64,000 nucleotides of DNA from Tribonema minus (taxonomy: Eukaryota > Sar > Xanthophyceae > Tribonematales > Tribonemataceae): positions 558,001-622,000 of the forward strand of contig JAFCMP010000468.1 of NCBI GenBank assembly GCA_017506865.1. The letters run 5' to 3'. Position 1 is the stretch's first letter. Every line of letters begins with the position of its first letter. Shown one piece after another: positions 21,975-36,300 of the stretch. The notes under the pieces are model-generated. The model was not told the DNA's origin. It saw only the letters and a program-made list of their open reading frames with translations, and searched no databases. A program made the position numbers and the translations under genes.

Positions 21975-24366
21975 AGGCACCCCGCGCGTATTGCCGTTGC
22001 GACGATCTTCAACTAATGACCCAGCACAAGCGCAACACAACTTTAACCAGCCAAGCGGGGGGCTTCTGTTGCTAGACTACAGCTTTTACGGGGAGCCGCT
22101 TTTCCAAACCAACCCACCCAACAACCCAAAGAAAAACAACAGAAAAATGACTCTAAATGGACTGTGATCTGTGAGGTGAATTTCGTGGCCTTCGCAAGCC
22201 TCCTCCGGGTGCTGTTGCTGTTGGTGACATGCTGCTGCACTTGTGTGGCATAACTGATTGCTGATTCCTTGCATTGCCGCTCCGTTGCAATGCGCGTTCG
22301 TATGTTTTTTGTGCAATTGGACAATATTGCAGCCGGCACACCCACACTCATGCATCGGACGACTCGCGTCTTGGCAACCCTCAGTCCAAGCCCCTTATGT
22401 AGGGCTTGCAATATTGTCGTAAATGCATACCTGCATTTCCAACGACACATGCACGCATACATTTGCACACAACAGGCTGTCAATTGGGGACGTACATGAA
22501 TGATGGATCGATTCACTGTGCCTGCTCCAAGCCTGCACTAGAATGTAACATGCATGCCACCTCCAAATTGCCTGCAAGAAGAGCTGTCGACTGCTCATTG
22601 CCGCAGTTGTTGCAATTGCACATTGTCAAAGTTAACTAGTTGTTGGGGTCATGGTGCAGGGTGAGGGCGAGCGCTGCTGCTAGCTCTGGTAGTGGCAGAT
22701 CTGGATCGTAGTGGTTTAGCTTAGGACTAGGGTACTATGAGCAAAGCACGTGTGTGCTGTCCGTGTGTGTCATCAGAATTTCGAAGCAGGTTGCCACGTC
22801 AGCTGAGTTGGTCAGCCAGGCCAATGGTGGTGCAGGGTACGTACGTACGTACTTTTACTATATTCCACTTGTGGCTGTGGAAATGCCATGCTGTAGGTGT
22901 GTCGCCCTTGTTTTCACTCTTGGATGTAGCATGCAAAGCTTGCGCGCCACACCCCGCCCCCCACAACAAGGCACCCGCAAGTGACCGTCCCCCACATACT
23001 AGCAGAGACACCAAACAAAGCTGCAATACTCTCCCCCCACAGACAGACCCGTCTTAGGGCCCATCTCAAAGTTTCCATGCAGGCCAAGGTCACCATAATG
23101 GGCCCTGAACTGGAGATTGTGGCCATCTACGTGGACCCCGATATTTTAGAGATAAGCAGAGGGAGTCACTGGGCGCCAGGCGCTGACGTTAGAAAGAAAG
23201 GCTATACAGCTAAGCAAAGCATCGCCTCCTTGATGAGCGAGGTCACGGCTCACCGCAGGCTGCAAGCCTGACAAGATGTTGCCATTTACCGCTGCGATTA
23301 ACTTAAGGTTGGTGCCGTGGCGTGCAGCCGACTCCGCTTGCTCTCCAAGCACGCCAAGGGTACGTACTACTTGCATACAAACTGGTGTATAGACGGACCA
23401 TGAGGTGCAGGGCCTACAAACTGGTGTATAAACGGATCATGCATGCGGGGGTGCGTGCACATTTGCTGGGCGTGGTGTGACTGGCGCTGAGCGTCTTTTC
23501 TCAAGCTTGGCAACACGAAGCCACTTGCACCATCAAAGCATGTGTGACGTGTGCTGCGCGCTGCGACGGCACACGACAAGCAGCACAGCATGTGAAGTCA
23601 CCACTGCACATTCATGAAAGAGATGCACGAGACGAGCGTGGCCGCATGAAAGCATGCACACTCAGGGAGACGCCATTCGTGCAAATCATGGTGTAAATTC
23701 AGTACAAGCGAGATGCTGTCATCGCTGTGCACCCACTCAACTTCACTTCAGCAACAGCAAAAATCAGGTCAGACTTGGGGGCCGTGACACCACCACCTAG
23801 ACAGAACGGTACACGATGCGAAGAGGGCAGGGGGGGGGGAGGGGGGCCCCGCTCTGGCGCTCGCGAAGCAGCAGCAGCAGCGCTCAACTGCTGGTGACCC
23901 AGAGTCAGTCGGGGAACGGCTAGCATGTCAGCAAATCTACTCACTAGGCGCTGGTTGGCACGGACAGTCAGAATGGGCCCGCACTACCTCACAGCCTGAG
24001 TCGTGCAAGGCTGTCGGGCGGGCCGCATGGGACTACAACTAGGGGGGCGAGAGGGGGGCGGGGGGGGGGGGGTGACGGTCTACGAGGCAAACTGCCCCCC
24101 CCCTCCCACCCCTCCCTTCCCCTGGGTGGCAGCGAAATAATGAGAAACTTGTAAAGGAGGCCCGGTCGCAGACAAGCGCACTCCGCCCCTCTCGCGGAAC
24201 GCGGGGCGCGTGACGGGGCGAACGCGACAGAGAAACGAGAGAGCGCGCTCGAGGGTCGCCGCGCCGGCCGAAGCCGCTAGCGCGCCGGCGGCGGCGGCGG
24301 CCGTGGCGGCAACGGCTTGAAGTTGTGTGGTAAACTTGAGGTGAAAAGAGCGAGTGCCGCGCGCCT
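21975..24366. other. Convergent spacer between PGK and the PT-repeat gene
   Basis: It holds both 3' UTRs and dispersed repeat C (22848-23077). A short open stretch on the plus strand (23080-23271, with EIVAIYVDPDILEIS) cannot be assigned. No promoter or RNA gene is evident. Confidence 0.6.
22848..23077. repeat. Dispersed repeat C, copy 1
   Basis: The sequence from tacttttactatattccact to gacccgtcttagggcccatc matches 56611-56998 with about 90% identity by eye. Both copies keep an open minus-strand frame ending ASFACYIQE-stop, with a core [21 protein letters not shown] degenerate mobile-element end is possible. Confidence 0.85.
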
Positions 24367-27300
24367 CTACTGGTAGTAGTCGCCCTCGTTGTTGTAGTCG
24401 CCCTCGCTGGCAAAGACGATGTCGCGCAGCTTGCGCGCGGGGCAGTTGTAGGGGCAGCAGCTGGCGGAGCCGCCCGTGGCCTGCTTGACGGTCGCGTTGC
24501 ACTGGTTCTCCTGCGCGCGGTTGGGCGGGGGCAAGGGCAGGGGGGGGGGGGCAAGAGAGTGTCAGTGCAGGCGCCTCAGTGCGCACCGGCGGATTTGTGC
24601 ACATGTGCACGAGCCTCCTGCATGCATACGGCAGAGTGCAACGAGCAAGCAGACAAGCGGAAAAGGAACGGTACAACTCCCACCGACCGCAACCCCGACT
24701 TCATTTATATTATACTTGACTCGTGGCCAATGACTGCAGCAGCGGCCACCACGGTTACTGGTGGAAGGCACTTGCGGCTAACCATCCCTTGTCGCCTAGA
24801 GCTCTACGATCTTCTGATTCGTTTTTCATACAAGAAGCAGCTGATGACAAAGCTATGCGAGGTCACAGCGGTCAGCGGTCCGCCGTGGCGTCCCGAATGT
24901 GCTTGCGCACACGGCACGGCGGCGCCCAGTCACCGCGGCGATGCAGCGCGTTGTTTGAGGGCGCTTTCTTTGGCGTGGGGGGGTGGGGGGGGGGGCAGAA
25001 GCTGTCGCTGCGCGGCGGGCGCGTGTGCGCCCAAAGCCAGACGCGCGGGCGCTCTGCGATGCTCGCTGCCGCAAGTGGGCAGTATGCGCAGTCAGACACG
25101 CACGAGGCTGCGGCGCGCCCCCCCGGGGTTGCTGGGACAGCAGCGCGGCGCTGGGGGCACACGCATAATTCAACACCAGCGTTAGCATCGGGAAAATCCT
25201 GACGCTACAACGGGCACCGGCGCGTCACTCGCCGGACGCGCACTGCGAGCTCTGACACGCGTACGATGTCGCCTCCGAAGCGCCGCGGGCGCGCCCCTCC
25301 CGCGCCGGCGCGCGCTCCGCGCACGCATCGCGCGCCGCACCCGGAAGCAGCGCCTGCCTTTGTCCGCAGCGCATGCGAGTCCATCACGCATGGGCGCGAT
25401 GCGCGCGCACGCGCACGCACACGCGGTCTGTCAACTTCCACTCCTACACCCAACGATGACTGCAAGTAACCATAACCATAACGACTCCCCGACTCTGAAT
25501 CTAAACCCTAAAAGGTGACACGTCGCAAAGGCTCGGCCGTACCTGGCCGCCGGCGCCTAACCCTAAACCCTGGAGAGTAGCACCACGCGAAGCCTCCGTC
25601 CTGACCCTAACCCTAACCCTAAAACCTTACCCTAAACCCTAACCCTAACCCGTCCTCACCTGGCAGCCGGCGCCATTGCTCGGGAGCGGGACGGGCTTGG
25701 GGTTGGGGAAGTTGTCCGCCCTGCATGAGGCGCCGCTGATTGTCGGGAAGCACCCGCATCTGCATCACAGCAGGCAAGGAGGGCGAGGCGGGGGGTTTGG
25801 CAGGGGCAAGGGGATAACCTCTGAAGATCATGCACATGCGGCGGCGCTCATGTACGCGGTGCATGTACCCTGACCAAAAGGTGCAGTGCGCCATGTGTGC
25901 GTGTCTGCTTCAAGGCAGTCTGAAAATGCAAGCAACCACTTGTGTTTGCCGCCAGGGGGTCGAGGGCGCCAACAACAGGTGCTTGAACATTGCCTGCACT
26001 GGGCTGCGGGTGGTCGTTGGGATGGGCCAGTGTCCGTGCGGCGAGTACAAATGCGCTGATCGAACATGGTTCGCATCTGCATGCGGTTGCTGCGTATGCT
26101 CACCGGATATGCTAAAGCCACGTGTATACATACGTAGCACTTAGGGGTAGAGTAAACTGACCCTAAGCCTATGTCGCGTGTGGATCATAATTTCACCGAA
26201 CAACACCCATGTATGCATCTAGCTATGTGAGTGTCGTTGTGAAGGGCAACCTTGCGAAGCGGGGCGGTGAATTTAGGGTCAGGGTAACCTGACCCCCTAA
26301 CCGAAGTCGTCATAGCGTGCATGTAGATCATCCCTACACCACATACATTCATGCACGAATCTAGCAATGTAGGTGGTCTTTGTGAGCGGCCACATTGCGC
26401 AGTGGGGCGGTTACTTCAGGTTTAATATCAAACAAACAGCACTTGGTGCCGCATGCAGCGTCGCCACAGCTCAGAAGCTCAGTGCTGAGGCGAGGCCGGG
26501 GTACACGCGTTGCCGTGCGTTGCGCCGGATCAGCGGTCATTTCACAGCCGTGTCAGATGGAAATCAGTGATGGCCCTTGAGCTTTTGCGCTTGCGCAATC
26601 GTGCCGCTCCGACCCCTCCCGAGTGCCTAGAGTACTTTGATTAGACGCTAGGGACATACTTGAACTCGCTTCTTCGACTGGAGGCTTCAAGCAGGATGCG
26701 CGCTATCGAGATAGGCCACTCACATGCCGCCGACGCAGTTGTTGGGGGTGCCGCTGCACAGCCCGGGGGTGAAGCTGCTGATGTAGCACTTGAAGTTGCA
26801 CGCCGCGTCGCCGCAGCCCGTGACGGGCGTCGCCGGCGTCAGATTGGGGGGCTTGGTGGTGTCGCTCTCGAGGTAGCAGGCGCCGGTGACGGGGGTGGGG
26901 GTGCCCGTGATCGACGCGGTGCACGTCTGCCGCGGGGGGGGGTGGGGGGGGGTGGGGGGGAGGACAGCGAGAGAGGATCAGGGGGGGGCGGAGGTGCGCA
27001 CTTCAACGAATGACGCACCCACGTGCAGACTTTGACACAGCCGGACAAGTCTTGCGATGATGCTCCGCAGAGTCAAACGGCGTGCCACGGTCGCAAACGC
27101 GAGAGCGGTCACGATCGACGACGACGTCAGTGGTCGGGGCGGTGGTCGGGGCGAGGTTTAGGGTTAGGGCTAGGCTCAGGGTTAGGTTTAGGGTTATGGT
27201 TAACCCTAAGGGGAAGATTCGCGGGTACACCAGCCGCGCCCGTGGCGGTGACAGCGGGCCTGTGGTATGTACGTACGCAGACTGTGTTCCGCGCTCTGCG

Positions 27301-30300
27301 GCGCGACGGTCAGAGCCGACGCCCGCAACCGCCGAGCGCATGGCCGCTTGGCACTGGCCAATCAATATTCCGTCCCAGGTTGCTGCCGCGCACGCTTTGG
27401 GCCCTACTGTACGCGCGCCATCATCCACTCCAAAAGGCGCGAGCGCTCACTACTTGCACCGTTGTCACCGCGCCGGCGCAACACCGGAGGGCAGCCACTG
27501 TGCCGCTGCCGCTGCGCGCGCAGCCTCTCTCATTCTGTCGCAGCGCCGGCACGCGTGAGCACTGGACCAGACCATGGCTTCCAGGGCCATGCTGCTCGAG
27601 GGCATTGCTCTACAGGACCAGGGGCGGCGTCGCTGCAAGGCTGCATGCGCCGTTCACGTAACCGCAGAGATGATAACGATGCAGTCGCACGCACCGTGGC
27701 GCGCGTCGCGGTGGGGCACGGCGTCGGCTGGGGGGTCGGCTGCGACGTCTGGTCGGGGAGGTTGGTCGGCGTCAGCGTGGGGTTCGAAGTCGGATTCGCC
27801 GTGGGAGTCGCAGTCGGCGTCGCCGTAGGGTTCCGCGTCGGGTTCGCGGTCGGCGTCGCCGTGGGCGTCGCGGTGGGCACGGCGGTGGGCTGCGCGTGTG
27901 CGGGGGGGGGGGGGGGGGGCAGGGGCACGCGAGCGTGCGAGCGCGCTTAGTTTGCCGACCCGTTGCGGATTGTGTGAGCAATGGCAGTAGGAGAGCGTCT
28001 CCGCGTTCACGAGAGCGACAAGGGTGCGACCTGGCGTGTCGTCGCCGCCGAGCGCAGAACTCGGTATTTAGCCGTGTAACAGATGTAACAGCCCGCATAT
28101 CAGATCTGCGATCTAGCACGATCGTCTGTGGGCCGGGCGCAGTAACGACGCGCGCCGCGCTGCCGCTTGGGACGGTCACGCTGAACAGTGGCGCTCAACA
28201 TGACGACACGTGGTAACATGATGCGGCGCACGTGACCAACGAGTGTACACGTCAACGCTCACCATGGCGCTCCTACGTAAAAGCAGGCCGACAAGTGGCG
28301 CAGCGAGAGCATGCCTTGTCACACCATGAAACCATGCTCATACTTATACTCGTGAATATGAGTGTCTACTTTGAAGTATCACATTTCATAAGTAATGTGT
28401 TTCCAGGTCATGGAAAGCAACCTCTGCCCGCCAGGGTGGCAGACTGCCATGCACAGCCTGCCCCCACAAAGGACGTAGTTCATTCTGAGTACACTAGTGA
28501 ACTCTCTCTCAACGACAAACATGATGACATAATACATACCTGCGCAGTCGGATTGGCGGTGGGCTGCGAAGTAGGGTTGGCAGTCGGTTGAGAGGTAGGG
28601 TTTGCAGTGGGCTCCGAAGTAGGCTTGGCAGTGGGCTCTGAAGTCGGCTTGGCGGTGGGCTCAGCAGTCGGCGTGGCGGTGGGCTCAGAGGTCGGCTTGG
28701 CGGTGGGCTGCACAGCAGGCAATGCATTTGGGGGGACGTTGGTGAGCAGGGTGACGGAGTGTTGTCTGGCCTGACCGCATGCCTCTTTGATGAGTGTAAA
28801 TCATGAATGCATTTAGTCGCAACATAGAATGGTCGTGAAACGCGTTCATGCAGCGATGCGCGATATTGTGAATGGTCTGAGCGGGATGGAATCCGCTGTG
28901 CCAATAAATCACACGAGTTGGAGGGGCTTTGAGCCTCTGTCCAAGGCCAGATGGCCCGGCGTGAGGTGATAAAGCCTGGTTTCGGCAACCACATGGCGAG
29001 CACGCAGTGACGACTGGACAGGGTTAGAGTTAGGGTAAGGACACCGGAAACTGAGCAGCAACAGTGACAGACTTCACCAAAGGCAAGCCAAACAATGAGT
29101 GACTCTTGCGCTGCGCTGCGTTTCCTACGACATGCGCACAGCCAAGAAGGCGTCACTTGCTGCGCCGACGCAGGCCGCAGGAAGCGTGCATATGGACGAC
29201 CGCCGTCGCGCAAGCCGCGTGCGTTGAGCACGCTTTGTATGATTACCCTGCGCGCGCAGCTGGAACGCGCTCACGGCAATCCAATCACACATATGATGGC
29301 TTGCAATGGAAGGCGCCATACAGCAGCCTTCCACTGCCGCACGTTGCCGCGCGTCTGTGAGGGCTTCATCGATAGAAGCTCCATGCTGTGGCACATGCAT
29401 GTTCCCTTTAGTGACTGTTCATGTCCAAGAGCGCGTTGAGCAAGGCAGCACGCGCACCGAGCACGGTCCCATCCGGATTCATGAGTGCGCTGCGTTTACT
29501 GGCGGCAGCGCCCGTGCCCCGACTCTAATCAGGGACGCAGCGACGCCTGACGTTGATGCGTGGCAACGTACAATGCCACAGAATCCGTTTCGTGCTTCCG
29601 GCAGGAAATTGACATGCCAGCGCATGCGCCCTGCACCCTTTACATCACCCACTTCACCACATGATTCATGCAAGTTATGTGGCGGTTGAGGTAAGGGTTG
29701 GGACCATGAAAGTGCCACGCACCTCGGAAGTCGGTTCGGCCGTCGGCTTGGCGGTGGGCTCGGACGTGGGCTCTGCAGTTGGCTCAGCGGTCGGCTTGGC
29801 AGTGGGCTCAGCGGTGGGCTCCGCGGTCGGCTTGGCGGTGGGCTCCGAAGTGGGCTGAGCCGTTGGCTCCGAAGTCGGTTTGGCGGTGGGCTGCATATGG
29901 ATGGGGAGGCAGATATCGAAGCTATCAAGTGTAGCTCATGTGAGCTTCTGACGCAAGAGCTATCTGCACGCTGTAGGCGTGGGCAGAGAGGAACTGAGCG
30001 CTGGCGCACTGTGGGTCTGGGTCCGTTCAGGGAACAAATCACGCGCATGCGAGTTTTCTTGTGTGGCGACACTGTGCGAACGGCGCCGAGAGGCACGCAC
30101 GGTCGCTTCGGTCACCGGTAGAGAGCTTGCTGAACGGCAGGCGACTCACTGGATGCGCTGAGCATGCAGCGCTAACGCATGTTTCAGGTGCTCGCGAACG
30201 CACACCGCACACAGCTTCGCCATCGAGACAGCTGCAGCGCAAACCTATTCGTACGACTTACCTCAGAAGTGGGCTCTGCAGTGGGTTTGGCGGTCGGCTC

Positions 30301-33300
30301 GGCGGTGGGGGTGGCCGTTGGCTCAGCTGTGGGCTTGGCAGTGGGCTCCGCAGTGGGTTCCGCAGTGGGCTTGGCAGTAGGCTCAGCAGTTGGCTCAGCA
30401 GTGGGTTCCGCTGTTGGCTTGGCGGTGGGCTCGGCGGTTGGCTGAGGCGCCGTGCAGCATTACAGAGGGTCACAAAGGGGGGGGGGTAACAGGCGTCAGC
30501 TTGGTAGTGCAGGAAGAGACAACACGCCTGAGTGAGGGAGCATGCGAGTGAGTGAGTGGATGAGTGAGCAAGCGAATGAGTCACTGAATCTGTTGGATAG
30601 TGACACCTTCTACTTCCTCTACATGGAGTGTGGAGCACACCCGGCAGTTTCATAGCACGCGTCAGGCGTGTCTCCATAAGCTGTGCATCACGCGGCGGTT
30701 ACTCCCGCCACACCAGGATCGGGAGCCGCAGCGCAGGCGCTTTAGGCATTCACCCGTCAAGGGATTTGCAGCTGCTTCTGGGACACCGGGCTCACGAGCG
30801 CCATAGCACCAATTCTAGAGGCGTTGGGATTGCGTTTTTATATCAGAGTAATGGACGTTAAGATTTGGGCCAGAGAGATGGGGCGTCAGGTCGCGGGTGG
30901 GGGTTCGGGCTGTGCCGAGTTTTGCATCTGCTGCATACCCTGGAGCCCAGGTGCACCGCACGGGAGCGGCGCCTACTTAGCGCAGAGCGTACCTCAGCAG
31001 TGGGCTTGGCGGTGGGCTGAGCCGTCGGCGTGGCAGTAGGTTCTGAGGTCGGCTTAGCGGTTGGCTCAGCCGTGGGGGTGGCAGTGGGCTCAGCGGTGGG
31101 CTTGGCAGTGGGCTCAGAGGTGGGCTCAGCGGTCGGCTCGGCGGTGGGCTCTGCCGTTGGCGTGGCAGTAGGTTCTAAGGTCGGCTTAGCCGTTGGCTCA
31201 GCGGTCGGTTCTGATGTTGGCTTAGCAGTGGGCTCAGCAGTGGGGGTGGCAGTGGGCTCTGCAGTGGGCTTGGCAGTGGGCTCAGATGTGGGCTCCGCGG
31301 TTGGCTTGGCGGTGGGCTGCGAGGTGGGCTCAGCCGTGGGCTCTGAAGTCGGCTTGGCGGTGGGCTCAGCGGTCGGCTGCGGTCGTGGGGGGGGGGGTTG
31401 CCAGAGTCACAAGTGTAGGGAACTTGTGTGAACCACACTGCGGCATGCTTGAACAGTCGCAGAGATGGCACGTGGTGCGATCTCTGAACTGACCGCGCGT
31501 GTGAAGCGCGAGAACTGAAGTATTTTCGACGAGTATGCGCACAAGCGCTTCAGAGCTGGTAGCAACGGCTACCGGAATACGTTTCTTGGAACTGGTGCTC
31601 CTTGCCGAAGCGTACGCATTTTCTCTTGAGACACGTAATCACTGGTCCCCACAAGCTCTTGCGTGTAAAATGCTGAGCCAGATTTTTACAGTCACTGCCG
31701 TGTTGCTGTACGAGTGAGTGGCAACTGGCAAATGCTGAGCCAGATGTTTTCAGTCACTCCGTGTTGCTGTACGAGTGGCCACCGGCAATGGGTCAAAATC
31801 GGTACATGAACTAGTACTTGGGAAATTAGTGGAAGTGTCTGCACCGCTGCAACGGTTACCGCAGTACTCGACATCTTCGCGTGATCATGCTGTGAAAACA
31901 GACTGGCACTGAATTCGCGAGACCCGCCGTATCATCGTAAGAAAATGTGGAGCATCCTGGGTACATTAATGGGGGGTTCAGGAACCTTCATAGGTTGCTC
32001 TTGAAAGCACAGGTTGCTCTTGAGAGCTTCTTTGCGAGTCCTGGCAGGTGCTGTCAAGATGCGTTGATAGCATTGGGGCTTGCCTGCACGGCCAGCTTTT
32101 GAATCAGACCAAAGTTCAAGCTTGAATGTTTCAGGTTCTGTCAGTAGGCTCTTGCGTTCGAACGGACGCAATGCTCTCGCGCTTGTAACCTTGCACGTCT
32201 ACGGGTACTAACACACTAGCCCAAGCCGCCAGCGCTGCTGTCAGCTCCGCTGTGAGCGTGGCAGTGGGTGCTGCTCGAATGTGGGTTTTAGGTTAGCATT
32301 AGGTGGGTTCACGCATGCAGAGTCAGCCTCTGCTCGATACGCATGACCCACCCCTGCGTGGAAGCCCAGGCACAGCGCACGGGGCGGCTCCCAGAGCACA
32401 GAAGCGTACCTCTGCAGTGGGCTCAGCAGTGGGGGTCGCAGTGGGTTCTGCCGTCGGCTTAGCGGTCGGCTCGGCAGTGGGTTCTGCCGTCGGCTTAGCG
32501 GTGGGTTCTGCCGTTGGCGTGGCAGTGGGTTCTGCCGTCGGCTTAGCGGTGGGTTCTGCCGTTGGCGTGGCAGTGGGTTCCGCTGTCGGCTTAGCAGTGG
32601 GCTCAGCAGTTGGCGTAGCAGTGGGTTCCGCCGTCGGCTTAGCAGTGGGTTCTGCCGTTGGCGTGGCAGTAGGTTCTGCCGTCGGCTTGGCAGTGGGTTC
32701 TGCCGTTGGCGTAGCGGTGGGCTCAGCGGTGGGCTGCGGTCGTGGGAAGGGTTGTCGGAGCCACAAGTGGAGGGAGCTTGTGTGAATCAATCACACTGCG
32801 CAAATATTGCACGGTCGCAGAGATGGCACGTAGTGCGATCTGTGAACCGATCGCGCGTATCAAGCACGAGAATGTCTTCTAAATGCGCACAAGCGCCCCA
32901 GAGCTGATACATAGCAATGGCTAAGCGTACAAGTTTTTTGAACTTGTGCGCTTTGCCGAACCGTACTTTGAAGTATGCGTTTCCTTTTTAAAACCCGTAA
33001 CCACTGTTTCACGAGGCTTATAACAGCTGCGTCAGCTTTTGTCAATTTGTAGCGCTGTATGAGTGGCCGCCAGCCATGGGCCAAACCCTTGTACTTGTAC
33101 CGGTGCAACCCATGTAGTCGCCACCTTATTGTGATCATGCTGTTAACGCGGATCGGCACTGAATTCCTGACTCCCGACATATGATGGTAAGTAAGTTTTG
33201 AGAAATCCTGGTACATTATTGAGGTTCGGGAACTTCCATAGGTTGCTCTTGGAAGCACAAGTCGCTAATGAACAATTGGTTTGCAAGTTCTGGCCGGTGC

Positions 33301-36300
33301 TGGCAAGTTCTGGGGAAGGTTACGCCCTTCCCGCATGATGGAGGCTATTCCGCAAGTTAATTTGTGCATCTTGTTAATGATCACTTCTCCACTTGCGCAC
33401 GCACATGCGTGTGCCGCCGCCAGCCCCCTGCTTCAACTCGAAGTTCCTCTGCTACGCGCCGGTGGCATTGTGGCCAGCTTTCCGACTATCGAATCAGACT
33501 CAAGTCCACCTTGAATATTCCAGCATCTGTCAGAAGGCTCTTGCGTTTGAAACGACTGCAATACTCTTGCATTCGCGAACTTGTAAGTACGTCAACACAC
33601 TAGCTCAGGTGTACATTCTGCTAGAACGTGGGGTGTTAGGTCCGCAGTAAGTAGGTTAACGTATGCAGAGTCAGCCTGTGCTCCGCACCATGGCCCATCC
33701 CTGCATGGAAGTTTACAATAGGCGCATCACAAGGGTCGGCAGAGTAGGAGCGTACCTTAGCAGTGGGCTCAGCCGTCGGCGTCGCAGTGGGTTCTGCAGT
33801 GGGCTTGGCAGTCGGCTCAGCAGTTGGCGTTGCAGTGGGTTCTGCGGTTGGCTTAGCCGTTGGCTCGGCAGTGGGGGTGGCGGTGGGCTCTGCGGTCGGC
33901 TTAGCCGTCGGCTCGGCAGTGGGGGTGGCGGTGGGCTCTGCGGTCGGCTTTGCCGTCGGCTGGGCAGTGGGGGTGGCGGTGGGCTCTGCAGTCGGCTTAG
34001 CCGTCGGCTGGGCAGTGGGGGTGGCGGTCGGCTTAGCCGTCGGCTGGGCAGTGGGGGTGGCGGTGGGCTCGGCAGTGGGCTTGGCGGTCGGCTGCGATCA
34101 CACACACGATCATCATATTCGCACGTCCGATGAAATGCGTGGTCAGCAACACCGTTCAAAAGCGAGTGGCGGGACCGACCATGTTTTGTTGTGACCGGAG
34201 CCGCACCGGCTCAGCGACTGTAGCGCGGCAGCGCCGCTGCTGTGCGCCGTACAGCGCGCTTGCTGCAGCCTGCTGCAGGTGGGAGATCGTGCCTTTGGTG
34301 CGAGTGCCTCAGAAGCGACCGCGTGGACGCACTGCTTGAAGTTCTCTCTGGTACGTGGCGTGTGCACGCCGCCGGTGTGCTCAGTCCGGCGCGCTCTGTC
34401 CGGCCCGACGTACGCTTTCCGTATTCTCCAGCTGACGAATGCTTTTCATATACTATGGCGTGACGGACCCTTTTCATGCCCCGCTGCTGGGTACGCATGA
34501 GTTAGACGCTGACCTAATGTCATGTGCTTCTAGGTGAGCCGGTCGGTCAAAGATTCGGAATCGTCACAGAGAGCACTCAGACACTGAGCAACGTAGCAGA
34601 AAAAAGAACCAGGCCCACCTAGGACAGGGCCCTCGCAACACCTTTGAAGGGGCTCTATGCGACCATAAACCCTAACCTTAACCGCACCCCACGGTACAAT
34701 ATGGATTGAGTGATTCACCTTCGCTGTCGGCTCTGAAGTGGGTTTGGCGGTGGGCTCCGCAGTCGGCTTAGCAGTAGGCTGCGAAGTGGGCTCCGCAGTT
34801 GGCTTGGCGGTGGGCTCCGCCGTCGGCTTGGCGGTTGGCGTTGCGGTCGGTTTAGCGGTGGGCTGCAGCAATATTTCGACACAAGTTTCACAATGTGAGC
34901 TACACGCGGTTGTGAGCATGCACTCTTTGTACCCGGCCCATCTGCGGATGATGCATTGCCTGTGCCATCCAACTGTCATTGAGTTTGTACCGTCACCTCA
35001 GGGATGAAATGGTGCCGTGCTGCATGGCAGACGCTGACAAGTTGGGCAGGAGATGTACACTGTACTACTGAGATGAGTGTACTTCTCGACCAAACGCCAC
35101 CACCACGCTGGCAGCCAAAACAGCAATCTATTGTCTCACCTCAGCCGTGGGCTTGGCCGTGGGGTTGGCGGTGGGCTCCGCAGTTGGCTTGGCAGTGGGC
35201 ACTGCTGTCGGCTTGGCGGTAGGCTCCGCGGAAGGCGTGGCGGTCGGCTGTGGCGAGGATTCGGGGACATGAGCTTCAGCGAGTGATGCTTCACTACGCC
35301 TTTCATAGCGCATGCATGAGACAACAGATCATGCGGAAGCTATTGTGGCGGTGGGCTCTGCAGTAGGCGTAGCGGTCGGCTGTGGCGAGGATTCGGGGAC
35401 ATGAGCTTCAGCGAGCAATGCCTCACTACGCGCCACATAGCGCGTGCATGAGACAACAGATCCCGCGAAAGCTCCACGTCTCGCGCCGCAGATGAATCAT
35501 GTTATGTCTGCCGACGGGGGCCGCGGCAGGCGGCGAGCGTATCAGGGCCACGCACTGCGCATCGGCCGCAAGACGCAATGCCGTGAGAAGCGCGGCTGTA
35601 ACGTGTGCTAGCGCGTGCGAGCGTGCCACCACACGTTATGCCGACAGGCTGGGTAGTCAGGGCGTGTAACGTCCATCATGCGCGGGCATGCCACTAGACA
35701 CACACAACGACACCTACGCTCAACATGACGAGGCCAGCCAAGGTGGTCGAAGAGTGTGCCACGTGCTCAAGGCATTGTCGAAATGCGTCGCGATACGCGC
35801 CCAGTGCGCGTTGCTCGCAGACGCGTTGCGCGAGCTTACATGCTCCTCCGAGTATGTATGTATGGCGGACACCAGCACGACAAACACAACAAAAACTGAG
35901 GTGCAGCTGCGTGAGCAATCGGCCACAGAAGGACAACATGAGAAGCAGCTGCCGACTAGCACCGTCACGCCATGCGCACATCGGTCACCTCCGCAGTCGG
36001 CTTGGCGGTGGGCAGCGCAGTTGGCTTGGCGGTAGGCGACGCGGTGGGCTTGGCGGTAGGCGACGCGGTGGGCTTGGCGGTAGGCGACGCGGTGGGCTTG
36101 GCGGTAGGCGTCGCGGTGGGCTTGGCGGTGGGCTTGGCGGTGGGCTTGGCGGTGGGCTGCGAGAAGAAAAAAATGATGGCGGAGAGCGACAAGGGAGCAC
36201 GTCAGGAGTGCACGAGTGACGCCCCAAGTAGCAAGTTCCGTATACTAGCGGGGGTTGTGTCCCTGGCGGTGAACAGGGCCCTGGTGGCAGTAGACTCGGG

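Noticed and set aside
27574-34194. Plus-strand frames rich in Val-Gly-Ala (e.g. 31030-31431, 32303-32785, 33763-34194)
   Set aside because: They are the antisense shadow of the PT tetrapeptide exons, which are bounded by proper splice sites on the minus strand.
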